Positions 36,217-45,022 of a stretch of DNA of 64,000 nt are shown here, piece by piece (within the stretch, counting starts at the first letter, position 1; each line of letters opens with the position of its first letter). The DNA comes from Massilia sp. METH4. GTDB taxonomy: Bacteria; Pseudomonadota; Gammaproteobacteria; Burkholderiales; Burkholderiaceae_D. The notes beneath the pieces are model-generated. The model was not told the origin of the DNA and made no database searches. It saw only the letters and a list, made by a program, of their open reading frames with translations. Both the position numbers and the translations under genes were made by a program. The DNA lies in the NCBI RefSeq assembly GCF_037094685.1, contig NZ_CP146614.1:3224001-3288000 (forward strand). The letters run 5' to 3'.

Positions 36217-36795
36217 TTACTGCCGTGAAATGCTGCCCATGCCGTTCTCGATGCGGTAGCTGACGCGGTCTCCCACCTTGTAGTCCGGTGTCGCCTGCAC
36301 CACCACGCTTTGCATGGCACCGTCGTCGGTGCGCAGCGTCACGCGGTAGGCGCGGTCCGTGCCGACACCGGGCACGCTGCCGCCGGCGGCTGCCGCGCCC
36401 GGCGCGCCACTGACGCCGATCTCCGTATCGCGCCGGGCAACCGGTTCGATCGCCTGCACGACGCCCTGCCAGCTCGGCATGGCGGCGCCCGCCAGGCTGC
36501 GTTCCATCGCCATGCTCTCCGCCCTGCCGGGAGTGCTCCCCATCGCGCTGCTGCCCGCCGTGCCCGGCCCGACGGCGCCGCTGTTCGCCATGCCGGCGCT
36601 CTCTCTGCGTTCCTGCACGTAGTCGTTATAGCCGCTGGCGGTCGTGCCGGCGCTGCCGGACAGGCCCGAGCTGTCCGCACCGGCAAGCGTGTCCTGGTTA
36701 CCGGTGCCGGCGCAGCCGGCGAGTACCGCACAGGTGGCCAGCGCCAGGGGCACTGTCCCTACCATCCTGCCGCAGCCGATGCTGATGTGTCTCAT
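36217..36795 (-). CDS. small lipoprotein
   Basis: 192 residues. Signal with lipobox (LALATCAVLAGC). A disordered Ser/Gly/Ala-rich middle with RRESAGMANSGAVGPG, then a folded end (YRVTLRTDDGAMQSVVVQAT, VGDRVSYRIENGMGSISRQ), which looks like an SlyB-type end, but glycine zippers are absent. The start has GGGGAGAAG. Envelope role inferred. Confidence 0.8.
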   Translation of the reverse strand: MRHISIGCGRMVGTVPLALATCAVLAGCAGTGNQDTLAGADSSGLSGSAGTTASGYNDYVQERRESAGMANSGAVGPGTAGSSAMGSTPGRAESMAMERSLAGAAMPSWQGVVQAIEPVARRDTEIGVSGAPGAAAAGGSVPGVGTDRAYRVTLRTDDGAMQSVVVQATPDYKVGDRVSYRIENGMGSISRQ

Positions 36796-36942
36796 GATCT
36801 TCTCCCCGGGCTCCATGCCCGTGCCGCTGCAACGCCTCTGCGCGCGGTGCGTTGACACTGGCAAGACCGGCCTTGATGCAAATCAAATCGCCCGGTCGGA
36901 TGCAGCTTGATAATTAGGTATTAGACAACTATAAGGGGCGAT

Positions 36943-37293
36943 ATGCGCAGGCATCGAACGGAAGCGGTCATCGCAAACATGGTCGACGCCGCCTATGGCG
37001 GGCAGCGCGGCCCCGGCGGGCGGCGCAAGCGTTACGTGATGCGGCAGGCGCTGTATGCGCTGGTAAGGCTGGCGAAGGTGGAGCAGTTGCTGGACATGCG
37101 GCTCGACGCCGAGCGGGCCACGGGCGGCCTGGTGGGCGCGGGACAGCGGCGGCACACGAAGGCGCTGTTACGCAAGATCACCATGGACGTGCAGGCCGAA
37201 GGCCACCGGCTCGAACGCGATTGGGTAGCCGCCAGGGCCGAGGGCGAAGATTTGCCTTGCCCCGATATGGAAAACGATTGCGGCAAGAATTGA
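36943..37293 (+). CDS. small basic hypothetical protein
   Basis: 116 residues, not recognised, rich in Arg, Ala and Leu, helical (RRKRYVMRQALYALVRLAKV) with a short acidic, Cys-containing tail (DLPCPDMENDCGKN). The ATAAGGGG site before the ATG is also part of a possible TTGATA/TATAAG promoter (36907-36935, spacer 17), so if that promoter is real the message would be nearly leaderless. Confidence 0.55.
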   Translation: MRRHRTEAVIANMVDAAYGGQRGPGGRRKRYVMRQALYALVRLAKVEQLLDMRLDAERATGGLVGAGQRRHTKALLRKITMDVQAEGHRLERDWVAARAEGEDLPCPDMENDCGKN

Positions 37294-37316
37294 TGGGCCG
37301 GATGGGGCGCTCGACG

Positions 37317-37712
37317 TTACGTCGACACCCTGCGGTTCGTCCACAGTGCCCACAGCATGGTGGAAGTGACGATGGCGGCGCTGCAGTCGACCAGCCAGTC
37401 GCCCACCGCGCCATGCCGATAGGGCAGGAAACTCTGCACGAGCTCATCGATCGCGCCCATCGCGGCGATCGTCAGCACGGCCTTGGGCGCGCGCTGGGCC
37501 GGCGTGCCGGTGCTGCCCGTGAAGACCAGGAAGGCCAGTACCGCGTAGGCACAGGAATGCAGCACGATGCCAGAAGCGACTTCGGCGGCGTCGGCGCGTG
37601 CGCCAGGGATCGAGCCGATGATGACGATCAGGGCAAACAGGGTCATGGCGCCCCAGTAGCGCAGGCGCGGCCAGGTCGGAGTGAGCAGCAGGAGGTGGAG
37701 GAGTTTCAGCAC
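37317..37712 (-). CDS. VanZ-family membrane protein
   Basis: 131 residues from GTG 37712 (an in-frame GTG at 37751 lies three bases from a leftward terminator and is less likely). Segments: MTLFALIVIIGSIP, GIVLHSCAYAVLAFLVF, AVLTIAAMGAIDELVQSFLP and RHGAVGDWLVDCSAAIVTST. The DELVQSFLP... GDWLVDCSAA pattern is the VanZ-like signature. Function unknown; VanZ itself raises teicoplanin resistance, but most homologues do not. Confidence 0.8.
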   Translation of the reverse strand: MLKLLHLLLLTPTWPRLRYWGAMTLFALIVIIGSIPGARADAAEVASGIVLHSCAYAVLAFLVFTGSTGTPAQRAPKAVLTIAAMGAIDELVQSFLPYRHGAVGDWLVDCSAAIVTSTMLWALWTNRRVST

Positions 37713-37753
37713 AGAAGCACAGCGCAGTTGGCAAAACCGTAACGATAGCACGG

Positions 37754-37783
37754 AAAAAAAGAGCCCGCCGTCGCGGCGGGCTC
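37754..37783 (-). terminator. leftward terminator
   Basis: GAGCCCGCC/GGCGGGCTC stem followed on the minus strand by seven Ts. It lies upstream of VanZ, so it should end a leftward transcript that begins between 37790 and about 38100, although no gene is obvious there. Confidence 0.8.
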
Positions 37784-38100
37784 AAACCCTGTCCGGGCCA
37801 AGAGACGATGAATCAACGATGAAATGCAAGCGTTGGAACCGGGATCGCCGCCCGGCTGTCACCGATCGGGCAATGATCGGGCAATGATCGGGCAATGAAC
37901 GGAACCGGCCGGAAAAGCCGGGAAACACAAACCGCAGGCGACCCCGGAAAAGAATTCGAAGCGGTGTGCCGGAGCACACCAGACCTGCCACCACGCATAT
38001 CGGTTGCATGTGTGTCAGATGGGTTCGAGTATAAGGAATCAATGTGACGCCGCCATGACAGCGCGCAAATCTTGCGCATTCATGTGGCCGCCATGGAGAT
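37784..38100. other. 317-base gap with no clear gene, bracketed by leftward terminators
   Basis: Two overlapping short frames exist but have no ribosome sites and no protein-like composition. It contains three copies of GATCGGGCAAT in tandem (37864-37896) and a TATACT-like box on the minus strand near 38033. It may encode an untranslated RNA, with the leftward terminator at 37754 as its end. Confidence 0.3.
37864..37896. repeat. three tandem 11-bp repeats
   Basis: GATCGGGCAAT occurs three times in a row with no spacer, at 37864, 37875 and 37886. Noncoding. Confidence 0.9.
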
Positions 38101-38129
38101 AAAAAAAAGCCCGCTGTTTGGCGGGCTTT
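38101..38129 (-). terminator. leftward terminator of the lemA-TPM operon
   Basis: Stem AAAGCCCGC/GCGGGCTTT with loop TGTTTG and eight As on the left (Ts on the minus strand). It is about 140 bases past the stop of the second TPM gene. Confidence 0.85.
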
Positions 38130-38270
38130 AAACTATTATCTTGGAGGAGAATAGTGGAGACAGGTGTAATGATGCTGCATCGCCACATATAAGTCCAATT
38201 TTGAATTCCGATAATAGATATGCGTCTTTCTGATATCTCGTCTGTTTGACATCCGCGTAAGCGCGGCACA

Positions 38271-38780
38271 TCAGAGAATCACAGCCTCGTTCGGCAGCTG
38301 GTTCGGGCGCGAACCGTCGGAAGGGAAGTGTTTCTGCAGCAGGTCGGCAAGCTGGTTCAGCGCCGCGATCGTGCCCTCGTGGAAGTCGCCCCGCTTGTAG
38401 GCGTCCGTCATCGTCCGGCAGACGGCTTGCCATTCCGCTTCGCCGATACGGCGGCCCACATTGCGGTCGGCCACGATGTCCACGGCGTGGTCCGCCAAAT
38501 TCACATAAATCAGTACGCCGCAATTTTCTTCCGTGTCCCACACACCGTAGTCGACGAACAGGGCGCGCGCGCGTTCCCGGTTCGTGATGCCATCGAGTGC
38601 CGCGCCGAACGGCAGCGATGGTTCGACGACCAGCCGCACTTCCGCCCTGTGGCGGCGTTCACCGTCGGCGATCGCCGCGGCGATGGCTTCCAGCGTCGGT
38701 TGCGGGAAACAGCGCCGGCCCGTGCCGGAACCCGTCATCAGGTGGCGCCAGGCGCGGCGCCAGCGTGCAATCGCAGTCAT
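38271..38780 (-). CDS. TPM-domain protein (second, soluble)
   Basis: 169 residues. A basic N-terminus (RWRRAWRHLMTGSGTGRR), then a TPM (Psb32/TLP18.3) domain: AIAAAIADGERRHRAEVRLV, FVDYGVWDTEENCGVLIYVN, HAVDIVADRNVGRRIGEAEW and YKRGDFHEGTIAALNQLADL. No signal peptide. The start codon overlaps the stop of the upstream TPM gene (TGATG, 38778-38782). Together with LemA these proteins are thought to work in the envelope, possibly in stress or protein quality control. Confidence 0.85.
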   Translation of the reverse strand: MTAIARWRRAWRHLMTGSGTGRRCFPQPTLEAIAAAIADGERRHRAEVRLVVEPSLPFGAALDGITNRERARALFVDYGVWDTEENCGVLIYVNLADHAVDIVADRNVGRRIGEAEWQAVCRTMTDAYKRGDFHEGTIAALNQLADLLQKHFPSDGSRPNQLPNEAVIL

Positions 38781-39835
38781 CACCAGTCTCCCGAGGCGCC
38801 GCCGCCATCGAACGTGCCGCCGCCCCCGCCGCCGAAGCCGCCGAAGCCGCCGCCACCGAAGCCGCCGCCACCGAACCCGCCGCCGTGGCGGTGGGCATTG
38901 CCCAGCGCGCTGCCGAGCGCGCTGCCGATCAGCACGCCCGCCGCATCCGAGCCCCAGCCCGAGCGGTGCAGGGACCGGCGCCGGCCGCGGCCGCGGAACA
39001 TTGGCAGCAGCACGAACAGGCCGAACAGGATCGCCGGCCAGAACCAGCCGCCGCCGCTGTCGGCCTGCGCCTGGCGCGGTGCCGGCTGGGCTTCGGGGGC
39101 GGGGAAGTGTTCCTTGTCCAGCAAGGTGGCGATGGCGGACACGCCCGCGCTCAGGCCGCCGTAGTAATCGTTGTTGCGGAAGTGGGGCGCGATCACATCC
39201 TGCAGCACGCGCTTCGATTGCGCATCGGTCAGCACACCCTGCACCCCGCGACCCGCCTCGATGCGCAGCCGGCGCAGCGAAGAGGGATTGTCCTTCGCCA
39301 CCAGTACGAGCACGCCGTCGTCCACGCCCTTGCGGCCCAGCTTCCATGCGTCGGTGACGCGGATGCTGTATTGCTCGATCGGTTCCGGCGCCGTGCTGTT
39401 GACGGTGAGGATGGCGATCTGGCTGCCCGTGCGGGTTTCATGATCGGCCAGCACCGATTCCAGCGCGGCGCGCTGCTGGGGCGTGAGCAGATTGGCCTGG
39501 TCGGTCACGCGCGCCTTCAGCTCGGGCACCGGAACGAACGGGGATGGCTGTGCTTCCTGGGCACGGGCTGCCTCGACGAAGAGCAACGAGACGAAGAGGA
39601 GCAGCACCAGCAGGGCGTAGCGCACCAGCCAGTGTTCGAGCCACTTCTTCGAGGGGCGCGGTACGAGGCGGCCCAGGCCGCGCCGGTGACCGCGCACGTC
39701 GCGCACGTCGCGCTCGTTCGTCACTTCGGCCGTGCCCAGCCATTTGCCTTCGGAAGGATGCTCGCGCGTGCGCCGCCGGGGTGCGGCGGGCGGTGCGGCA
39801 TCGTCCTGCGGACCCAGCGGCATGGCGGTTCTCAT
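38780..39835 (-). CDS. TPM-domain membrane protein (YgcG type)
   Basis: 351 residues. Unusually long basic N-terminus (~65 residues) before a TM/signal segment (ALLVLLLFVSLLFVEAARA), then the TPM domain (LKARVTDQANLLTPQQRAAL, GVDDGVLVLVAKDN), a second TM (WFWPAILFGLFVLLPMF) and a glycine-rich tail with HGGGFGGGGFGGG and a final GGGASGDW. This is the YgcG-like architecture. The long N-terminus may mean a later start. It is followed by the second TPM gene and preceded by lemA, 9 bases away. Confidence 0.85.
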   Translation of the reverse strand: MRTAMPLGPQDDAAPPAAPRRRTREHPSEGKWLGTAEVTNERDVRDVRGHRRGLGRLVPRPSKKWLEHWLVRYALLVLLLFVSLLFVEAARAQEAQPSPFVPVPELKARVTDQANLLTPQQRAALESVLADHETRTGSQIAILTVNSTAPEPIEQYSIRVTDAWKLGRKGVDDGVLVLVAKDNPSSLRRLRIEAGRGVQGVLTDAQSKRVLQDVIAPHFRNNDYYGGLSAGVSAIATLLDKEHFPAPEAQPAPRQAQADSGGGWFWPAILFGLFVLLPMFRGRGRRRSLHRSGWGSDAAGVLIGSALGSALGNAHRHGGGFGGGGFGGGGFGGFGGGGGGTFDGGGASGDW

Positions 39836-39844
39836 CTCCCGGTG

Positions 39845-40447
39845 TTATTTCTTGCCGCCGAAATCGACGGTCGGCGCGGTCGAGATCGCTTTCTCGTTTT
39901 CCACCGTGAAGCTCGGCTTGACTTCATAGCCGAACATCATCGCCGTCAGGTTGGTGGGGAAGCGCCGCGCGAGCACATTGTAGTCCTGCACGGAGGCGAT
40001 GTAGCGCTGCCTTGCCACCGTGATGCGGTTTTCCGTGCCCTCCAGCTGTGATTGCAGGTCGCGGAAGCTGGTATCGGCCTTCAGGTCCGGGTAGCGCTCG
40101 GACACGGCCATCAGCCGCGACAGCGCGGAGGACAGCTCGCCCTGCGCCTGCTGGAACTTCTGGAACGCGGCGGGATTGTTCAACACTTCGGGGGTGACCT
40201 GGATGCTGGTGGCGCGGGCACGGGCCGCCGTGACTGCTTCCAGCGTCTCGCGTTCATGCGATGCATAGCCCTTCACCGTGTTGACGAGGTTTGGAATGAG
40301 GTCGGCGCGGCGCTGGTACTGGTTCACTACTTCGCCCCAGGCCGCCTTGGTTGCCTCGTCCTTGCTCTGGAATTCGTTGTAGCCGCAGCCGGACAGCGTG
40401 ACGGCCAGCAGGCCCATGGCAATCCAGCGTACCAAGTTGTTGCGCAT
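39845..40447 (-). CDS. LemA-family lipoprotein
   Basis: 200 residues. A lipobox-like signal (MGLLAVTLSGCGYN) followed by the LemA helical-bundle domain: RADLIPNLVNTVKGYASHE, LSRLMAVSERYPDLKAD and YNVLARRFPTNLTAMMFGYE. The AAGGAGAAAGC site supports ATG at 40447. First gene of a three-gene operon with the two TPM proteins; divergent from pyrF. Confidence 0.92.
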   Translation of the reverse strand: MRNNLVRWIAMGLLAVTLSGCGYNEFQSKDEATKAAWGEVVNQYQRRADLIPNLVNTVKGYASHERETLEAVTAARARATSIQVTPEVLNNPAAFQKFQQAQGELSSALSRLMAVSERYPDLKADTSFRDLQSQLEGTENRITVARQRYIASVQDYNVLARRFPTNLTAMMFGYEVKPSFTVENEKAISTAPTVDFGGKK

Positions 40448-40603
40448 GCTTTCTCCTTGTAATGACATGTCCCGATGTTGATGGCACTATAACCCCTGGG
40501 GCCAGCCGCTTTCGTACGGTACAGCACATAGCCGATCGGAAGTGGCCGCCCGTTCGGTCCCCTTTATAATGACGGGTTAGCAAATTTCAATAAAGGGGCC
40601 GCC

Positions 40604-41422
40604 GTGAATTTCATCAACAAACTGAACGCCGCCTGGGCCGCCAACGACTCGCTGCTGTGCGTGGGCCTGGACCCGGACATGGAGCGCCTGCCGGCGCAAT
40701 TCCGCGGCAGCCCGGACGGCATCTACCGCTTTTGCACGGAAATCATCGACGCGACGGCCGACCTGGCGTGCGCATTCAAGCCGCAGATCGCCTACTTCGC
40801 CGCGCTGGGCGCGGAAGGCCAGCTCGAGCGCATCGGCGCCTACCTGCGCGACAAATACCCGCACATCCCGCTGATCCTCGATTCGAAGCGGGGCGATATC
40901 GGCGCCACCGCGAAGCAGTATGCCCGCGAAGCCTACGACCGCTATGGCGCGGACGCGGTCACCGTCAGCCCGTACATGGGGGCCGATTCCGTCGAGCCAT
41001 ACATGGAATGGCGCGACCGCGGCGTGATCGTGCTGTGCCGCACATCGAACCCTGGCGGTTCCGACCTGCAATTCCTGGAAGTGAACGGCAAGCCGCTGTA
41101 CCAGCACGTGGCGCAGTTGGTGGCCGACAAGTGGAACGACAACGGCCAGTGCGCGCTGGTGGTCGGCGCCACGTTCCCGGAAGAGATTCGTGCCGTGCGC
41201 GCGATCGTGGGCGAGATGCCGCTGCTGATTCCCGGCATCGGTGCCCAGGGCGGCGACGTCGAAGCGACGGTGCGGGCGGGCCGGACTGACGCAGGCACGG
41301 GGATGATGATCAATTCCTCGCGCGCGATCCTGTACGCCGCGCCTCAGGCTGGCGAGGATTTCGCGCAGGCGGCACGGCGGGTGGCGGAGGAGACGCGTCA
41401 CGCGATCAACGCGTATCGTTGA
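40604..41422 (+). CDS. pyrF: orotidine 5'-phosphate decarboxylase
   Basis: 272 residues. Converts OMP to UMP, last step of pyrimidine synthesis. GTG start with AAAGGGG site. Catalytic motif [19 protein letters not shown] (Asp-Lys-Asp), with [25 protein letters not shown] and [10 protein letters not shown], which mark the type-2 (~270 aa) PyrF. A TATAAT at 40565-40570 sits where a -10 is expected, with no clear -35. Confidence 0.96.
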   Translation: MNFINKLNAAWAANDSLLCVGLDPDMERLPAQFRGSPDGIYRFCTEIIDATADLACAFKPQIAYFAALGAEGQLERIGAYLRDKYPHIPLILDSKRGDIGATAKQYAREAYDRYGADAVTVSPYMGADSVEPYMEWRDRGVIVLCRTSNPGGSDLQFLEVNGKPLYQHVAQLVADKWNDNGQCALVVGATFPEEIRAVRAIVGEMPLLIPGIGAQGGDVEATVRAGRTDAGTGMMINSSRAILYAAPQAGEDFAQAARRVAEETRHAINAYR

Positions 41423-41429
41423 GCCAACA

Positions 41430-41504
41430 TCCGAAAAAATGGGGACAGACCCCATTTTTCGAGCAACATTGCCTGGAAAATGGGGTCTGTCCCCATTTTC
41501 GGGG
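41430..41504. repeat. pair of inverted palindromes (GGGGACAGACCCC type), convergent terminator
   Basis: CGAAAAAATGGGG at 41432 pairs with CCCCATTTTTCG (loop ACAGA), and a second copy ATGGGGTCTGTCCCCAT follows in the opposite orientation at 41480-41496. The A/T tracts on both sides suit a bidirectional terminator between convergent pyrF and sbcB. Same dispersed family as at 21.7 and 29.9 kb. Confidence 0.85.
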
Positions 41505-41557
41505 CACGAGTCGTGCCGACTTCGGCAGGGGACATCAAGCAGACGACGCTGACTACT

Positions 41558-43003
41558 CTAGTATGCCTGCGGCACGATCATCTCGGCATACTCGTACAGC
41601 TCGCCCAGGATCCGTTCGGCGCGCTCGTCGGCCGATTGGGCCAGGTGGTCGATTTCGCCGAACAGCTGGTCGACGCTGCGGGCGCCGCCGGCGCCTTCCA
41701 GCAGCCGCGCGGCGCGGTGCTGTTCCCAGTGCTCGTGTTCCTGTTCCGACAGCGTGTCCGGGAAGTTGCGGGCGCGGTAGCGGAACAGCAGTTCTGCCAG
41801 CCGGTCGTCCTGGAAATGCGGCGACATCGCCGCCAGCTTGCGCGGCGGTTCGCGCCGCAGCGCGTCCAGCGTGCGCCGGTCTTCCTTGCCGATGAAGCCG
41901 CCGTACAGGTCCTCGTCCACATCGGCCGGCTCGGCCGGGGGACGGTGGAACACCTGTTCCCAGATCGCCGACAGGTCTGGGCCGTCGGCCGCGTATTGCG
42001 CGTGCATGAGGGCCAGTTCCAGGTCCATGCCCCAGCGCTGCGCCATCTCCGTGCTCAGCGTCTTGAGGTTGCCCACCAGCATGGGCGACTTGTTCAGGTG
42101 CACGCTCTTGATCGGCAGGCGGCTCACGCCCTCGGGCAAGTCTTCCGCGCGGCTGAACAGGCGGGTGCGGATCGTTTCCGCGTCGAGCGTGAACAGTTCG
42201 CGCGGGTCGTGGGTGCAATCCCAGACCAGCACCTCGTTCTTGTTCGTCGGGTGCGCGCCGAGCGGCCAGACCACGGCCAGGCAGCCGCGTTCCGCGGGAA
42301 ACATTCCGGAGACGTGCAGGAACGGCTTGCGCAGCTCGCGCGCCAGGTGCAGGCCCATCTCGTCCGCCACGCGGCCCTTGTCGCGCAAGGCCAGGCAAAA
42401 GTCCCACAGCCGCGGTTGCTTCTGGCGAATCAGCCGCGCCAGCGCGATCGTGGCGCGCACGTCGGACAGCGCGTCGTGGGCCGCATCGTGGCTCAAATTG
42501 TTGACTGATGTCAATAATTCAAGTTTGAAGCTGGTCTTGCCGTTATCGCCTGTAGGCCATTCGATGCCGTCGGGCCGCAGGGCGTGGCACATGCGCACCA
42601 CGTCCAGCAAGTCCCAGCGGCCGCAGCCGTTTTGCCATTCGCGCGCATACGGGTCGATCAGGTTGCGCCAGAACAGGAAGCGCGTGACTTCGTCGTCGAA
42701 GCGGATCGTGTTGTAGCCCACGCCGATCGTGCCGGGCTCGGCGAAGAGTTCGAGGATCGTGGCGGCGAACTGGTGCTCGGGCACGCCTTCGCGCAAGGCT
42801 TGCTGCGGCGTGATGCCGGTGATCAGGCAGGCCTGCGGGTCGGGCAGGTAATCGTCCGCCGGCTTGCAGAACAGCATGACCGGTTCGCCGATCTCGTTCA
42901 GGTCGGCATCGGTGCGAATGGCGGCAAATTGCGCAGGGCGATCGCGGCGTGGCACGGCGCCGAACGTTTCGTAGTCGTGCCAGAGAAAAGTATGGTTGCT
43001 CAT
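41558..43003 (-). CDS. sbcB: exodeoxyribonuclease I
   Basis: 481 residues (E. coli 475). 3'-5' single-strand DNA exonuclease of recombination and mismatch repair. N-terminal DEDDh domain with Asp10 and Glu12 in WHDYETFG, GYNTIRFDDEVTRFLFWRN, and the late HDALSDVRATIALARLI (His and Asp). An SH3-like and a helical C-terminal domain follow, ending AERILGELYEYAE. Start 43003 is chosen for the catalytic N-terminus; the frame is open further upstream. It is divergent from the DUF5610 gene with 34 bases between. Confidence 0.95.
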   Translation of the reverse strand: MSNHTFLWHDYETFGAVPRRDRPAQFAAIRTDADLNEIGEPVMLFCKPADDYLPDPQACLITGITPQQALREGVPEHQFAATILELFAEPGTIGVGYNTIRFDDEVTRFLFWRNLIDPYAREWQNGCGRWDLLDVVRMCHALRPDGIEWPTGDNGKTSFKLELLTSVNNLSHDAAHDALSDVRATIALARLIRQKQPRLWDFCLALRDKGRVADEMGLHLARELRKPFLHVSGMFPAERGCLAVVWPLGAHPTNKNEVLVWDCTHDPRELFTLDAETIRTRLFSRAEDLPEGVSRLPIKSVHLNKSPMLVGNLKTLSTEMAQRWGMDLELALMHAQYAADGPDLSAIWEQVFHRPPAEPADVDEDLYGGFIGKEDRRTLDALRREPPRKLAAMSPHFQDDRLAELLFRYRARNFPDTLSEQEHEHWEQHRAARLLEGAGGARSVDQLFGEIDHLAQSADERAERILGELYEYAEMIVPQAY

Positions 43004-43037
43004 GGGGTGTTCAGTCGTGTCATAACCGGAGATTATC

Positions 43038-43598
43038 GTGGCAAATAGCGTTTCCCTCAATTCAAAGGCCATCTCCACCGATTCGAAGGTGGCCAACCAG
43101 GGCGAGGTCACCGCCGCCCGCGCGAAGATGCAGCTGAACGTGTCGATCATGGAGGCATCGGCCTCGATTTCGATCGGTGTCGGCAGCAATCCACAGGCGC
43201 TGCTGTACAAGTCGGCGATCACCAGCATCAATGAGGCATTGCGGGCGGAACTGGGCGAGAACGCCGTGCAGAACGCGGCGCGGATGGATAACTCGCCGCA
43301 GGCGACGGCCGACCGCATCGTGTCGCTCGCCACCGGCTTTTATGACGCGTTCAAGCGCCAGAATCCTCAGATGGAAGACAATTCGGCCTTGCAAAAGTTC
43401 ATCGATGCCGTGAAGGGCGGCGTGGAACAGGGCTTCAAGGAAGCCCGCGATATCCTGAAGGGCTTGAACGTGCTGGGCGGGGATGTGGCGGCCAATGTCG
43501 ACAAGACATACGCACTGGTGATGAAAGGCTTCGACGATTTCGCCAGCCGCGCAGCGCAGCCGAAGGAAGAGCTGAAAGAAGAGCCCGAGGCGGCCTAG
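43038..43598 (+). CDS. DUF5610-domain protein
   Basis: 186 residues from GTG 43038 with GGAGATT ahead. Helical protein with ATADRIVSLATGFYDAFKRQ, GGVEQGFKEARDILKGLNVL and VDKTYALVMKGFDDFA, the DUF5610 pattern. Cellular role unknown. The C-terminus is acidic (KEELKEEPEAA). The TAG stop is the last three bases of a CTAG that flanks the MITE at 43599, so the present stop arose or was preserved at the insertion site. Confidence 0.82.
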   Translation: MANSVSLNSKAISTDSKVANQGEVTAARAKMQLNVSIMEASASISIGVGSNPQALLYKSAITSINEALRAELGENAVQNAARMDNSPQATADRIVSLATGFYDAFKRQNPQMEDNSALQKFIDAVKGGVEQGFKEARDILKGLNVLGGDVAANVDKTYALVMKGFDDFASRAAQPKEELKEEPEAA

Positions 43599-43758
43599 GG
43601 AAGCACTGATTTATTGCTGGTGGATGAGATTGGTCCTGAAAAATGAGTCCAGCAAGACGCAAAAGACTCGTCATACCGGGGTATGGCGGGCCTTTTGTGC
43701 CGCAGCTGGGCACGTTTTTCGGGGCCAAGATCGCCGCCATGAATAAATCAGTGCTTCC
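43599..43758. mobile_element. 160-bp MITE with CTAG target duplications
   Basis: Perfect 17-bp terminal inverted repeats GGAAGCACTGATTTATT (43599) and AATAAATCAGTGCTTCC (ending 43758), each flanked by CTAG (43595-43598 and 43759-43762). No coding capacity. Four-base YTAR targets are used by IS5-group elements, so a full IS5-type parent elsewhere in the genome is expected (inference). Confidence 0.85.
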
Positions 43759-43762
43759 CTAG

Positions 43763-43934
43763 TGTGGTGAGCCAGAAATTCGTTGATTATAAGTTTGACG
43801 AAATCGTCTCAAGAGCCGAGGCACTGCGTCGGCGCTGGAAATGCATGGTAAGGCCGGGGCCTTACCATGCATTTTCAACGCAGTATTGGGGCGATTCTCG
43901 TCGGATTTATTCAACGAATTTTTGACTCACCACG
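43763..43934. mobile_element. 172-bp MITE adjacent to the first, sharing a CTAG
   Basis: Terminal inverted repeats of 24 bases with three mismatches (TGTGGTGAGCCAGAAATTCG at left; its complement ends at 43934), flanked by CTAG at 43759-43762 and 43935-43938. The centre is a perfect 17-bp hairpin AAATGCATGGTAAGGCC (43839-43855) with its complement at 43858-43874. No ORF. Confidence 0.8.
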
Positions 43935-43951
43935 CTAGGGCCCTGGGGCCG

Positions 43952-44920
43952 TCAATCCGTCAGCAGCGGCACCGCGACGGCCACGCGGTCGCGCCCGGCC
44001 GCTTTCGCTTCGTACAGCGCCGCGTCGGCATTGGCGATCAGTGCGTGATCGTCCTGCCCGCCGGCCAGGCTCGCCACCCCGAACGATGCAGTGATGTGCG
44101 GCAGCGGCAAGCGCATGTCCTCGAACACGACCGCTTCGCGCATCCGCTCGCACAGCCGTTCGGCCACGCCGGCCGCCACGGCACCGGTCGTATCGGGCAG
44201 GATCACCATCAATTCCTCGCCCCCGTAGCGCACGGCGAAATCGGTGGGCCGCAGGGCCCCGGCCAGTATCCCCGCCGCCACGCGCAGCGCTCCGTCGCCT
44301 TGCAGGTGGCCGTGGCTGTCGTTGAACTGCTTGAAGTGGTCGATGTCCAGCATGATCAGCGACAACGGGGCCCGCGTCACCTGCGCGGTCGAGACCAGGC
44401 GCGGCAGCACGTCGTTCAGCCAGGCGCGGTTGTACAAGCCCGTCAAGCCATCGTTCAGGGATAGCTGGCGGTAGAATTCGCCCAGCTTCTGCCGCCGGCG
44501 CAGTTGCATGTTGGCGGCGCGGATACGGAAGGACAGCAGGCGCAGCAGGTTGCGCGCCACGCCATTGGATTCCTCGATCAGGCGCCACGCCAGGTCGGCA
44601 TCGACCAGCAGCAGCTCGCTTTCCTCCAGCGCGGTAAGGCCGGAAAGGTCCGCTTCACCGTCGAGCACGGATTGTTCGCCGGCGCTTTCGCCGGGCAGGA
44701 TCTTCGTGGTGGCCCCTTCGCCGGTGGCATCGGCCAGCGCGCCGCGCAGCACGATCACGAGTCGCGGGCAGGCCGGATCGGATACCACCTCGCCGGCCGC
44801 CGCGAGCATCACCGGGCAGCCGGCCAGCAGGGCGGCGGCGCTGGCGGTATCGGCATCGCGGAACAGTTGCAGGCTGGCGATGTCGTGGGCGGAGGCGGCA
44901 AAGGTGCTCAGTAGTTTCAC
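43952..44920 (-). CDS. cyclic-nucleotide-binding-like GGDEF diguanylate cyclase
   Basis: 322 residues, GTG start. Residues ~15-135 form a cNMP/CRP-like sensor (LVIVLRGALADATGEGATTK, GESAGEQSVLDGEADLSGLT). The GGDEF domain has MLDIDHFKQFNDSHGH (metal Asp intact), GGEEL as the signature and an RPTD I-site just upstream. Makes c-di-GMP; effector of the sensor domain unknown. Its 3' end lies 13 bases from the second MITE. Confidence 0.9.
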   Translation of the reverse strand: MKLLSTFAASAHDIASLQLFRDADTASAAALLAGCPVMLAAAGEVVSDPACPRLVIVLRGALADATGEGATTKILPGESAGEQSVLDGEADLSGLTALEESELLLVDADLAWRLIEESNGVARNLLRLLSFRIRAANMQLRRRQKLGEFYRQLSLNDGLTGLYNRAWLNDVLPRLVSTAQVTRAPLSLIMLDIDHFKQFNDSHGHLQGDGALRVAAGILAGALRPTDFAVRYGGEELMVILPDTTGAVAAGVAERLCERMREAVVFEDMRLPLPHITASFGVASLAGGQDDHALIANADAALYEAKAAGRDRVAVAVPLLTD

Positions 44921-45022
44921 GGCGGGGTTTTCCAGAAGTCATGCCATGATAGCGCATGAACGGCGGCGCCCAACGGCGGAATTATTTCGATACGTTACTT
45001 TTACTTTCTTTTGCAACAGCTC

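Noticed and set aside
37782..38079. Two overlapping 86-88-codon frames on the minus strand
   Set aside because: No ribosome site, low protein-like composition and the repeats run through them.
41558..43333. Longer start of sbcB at 43333
   Set aside because: The upstream part is antisense to DUF5610 and the catalytic N-terminus begins at the Met at 43003.
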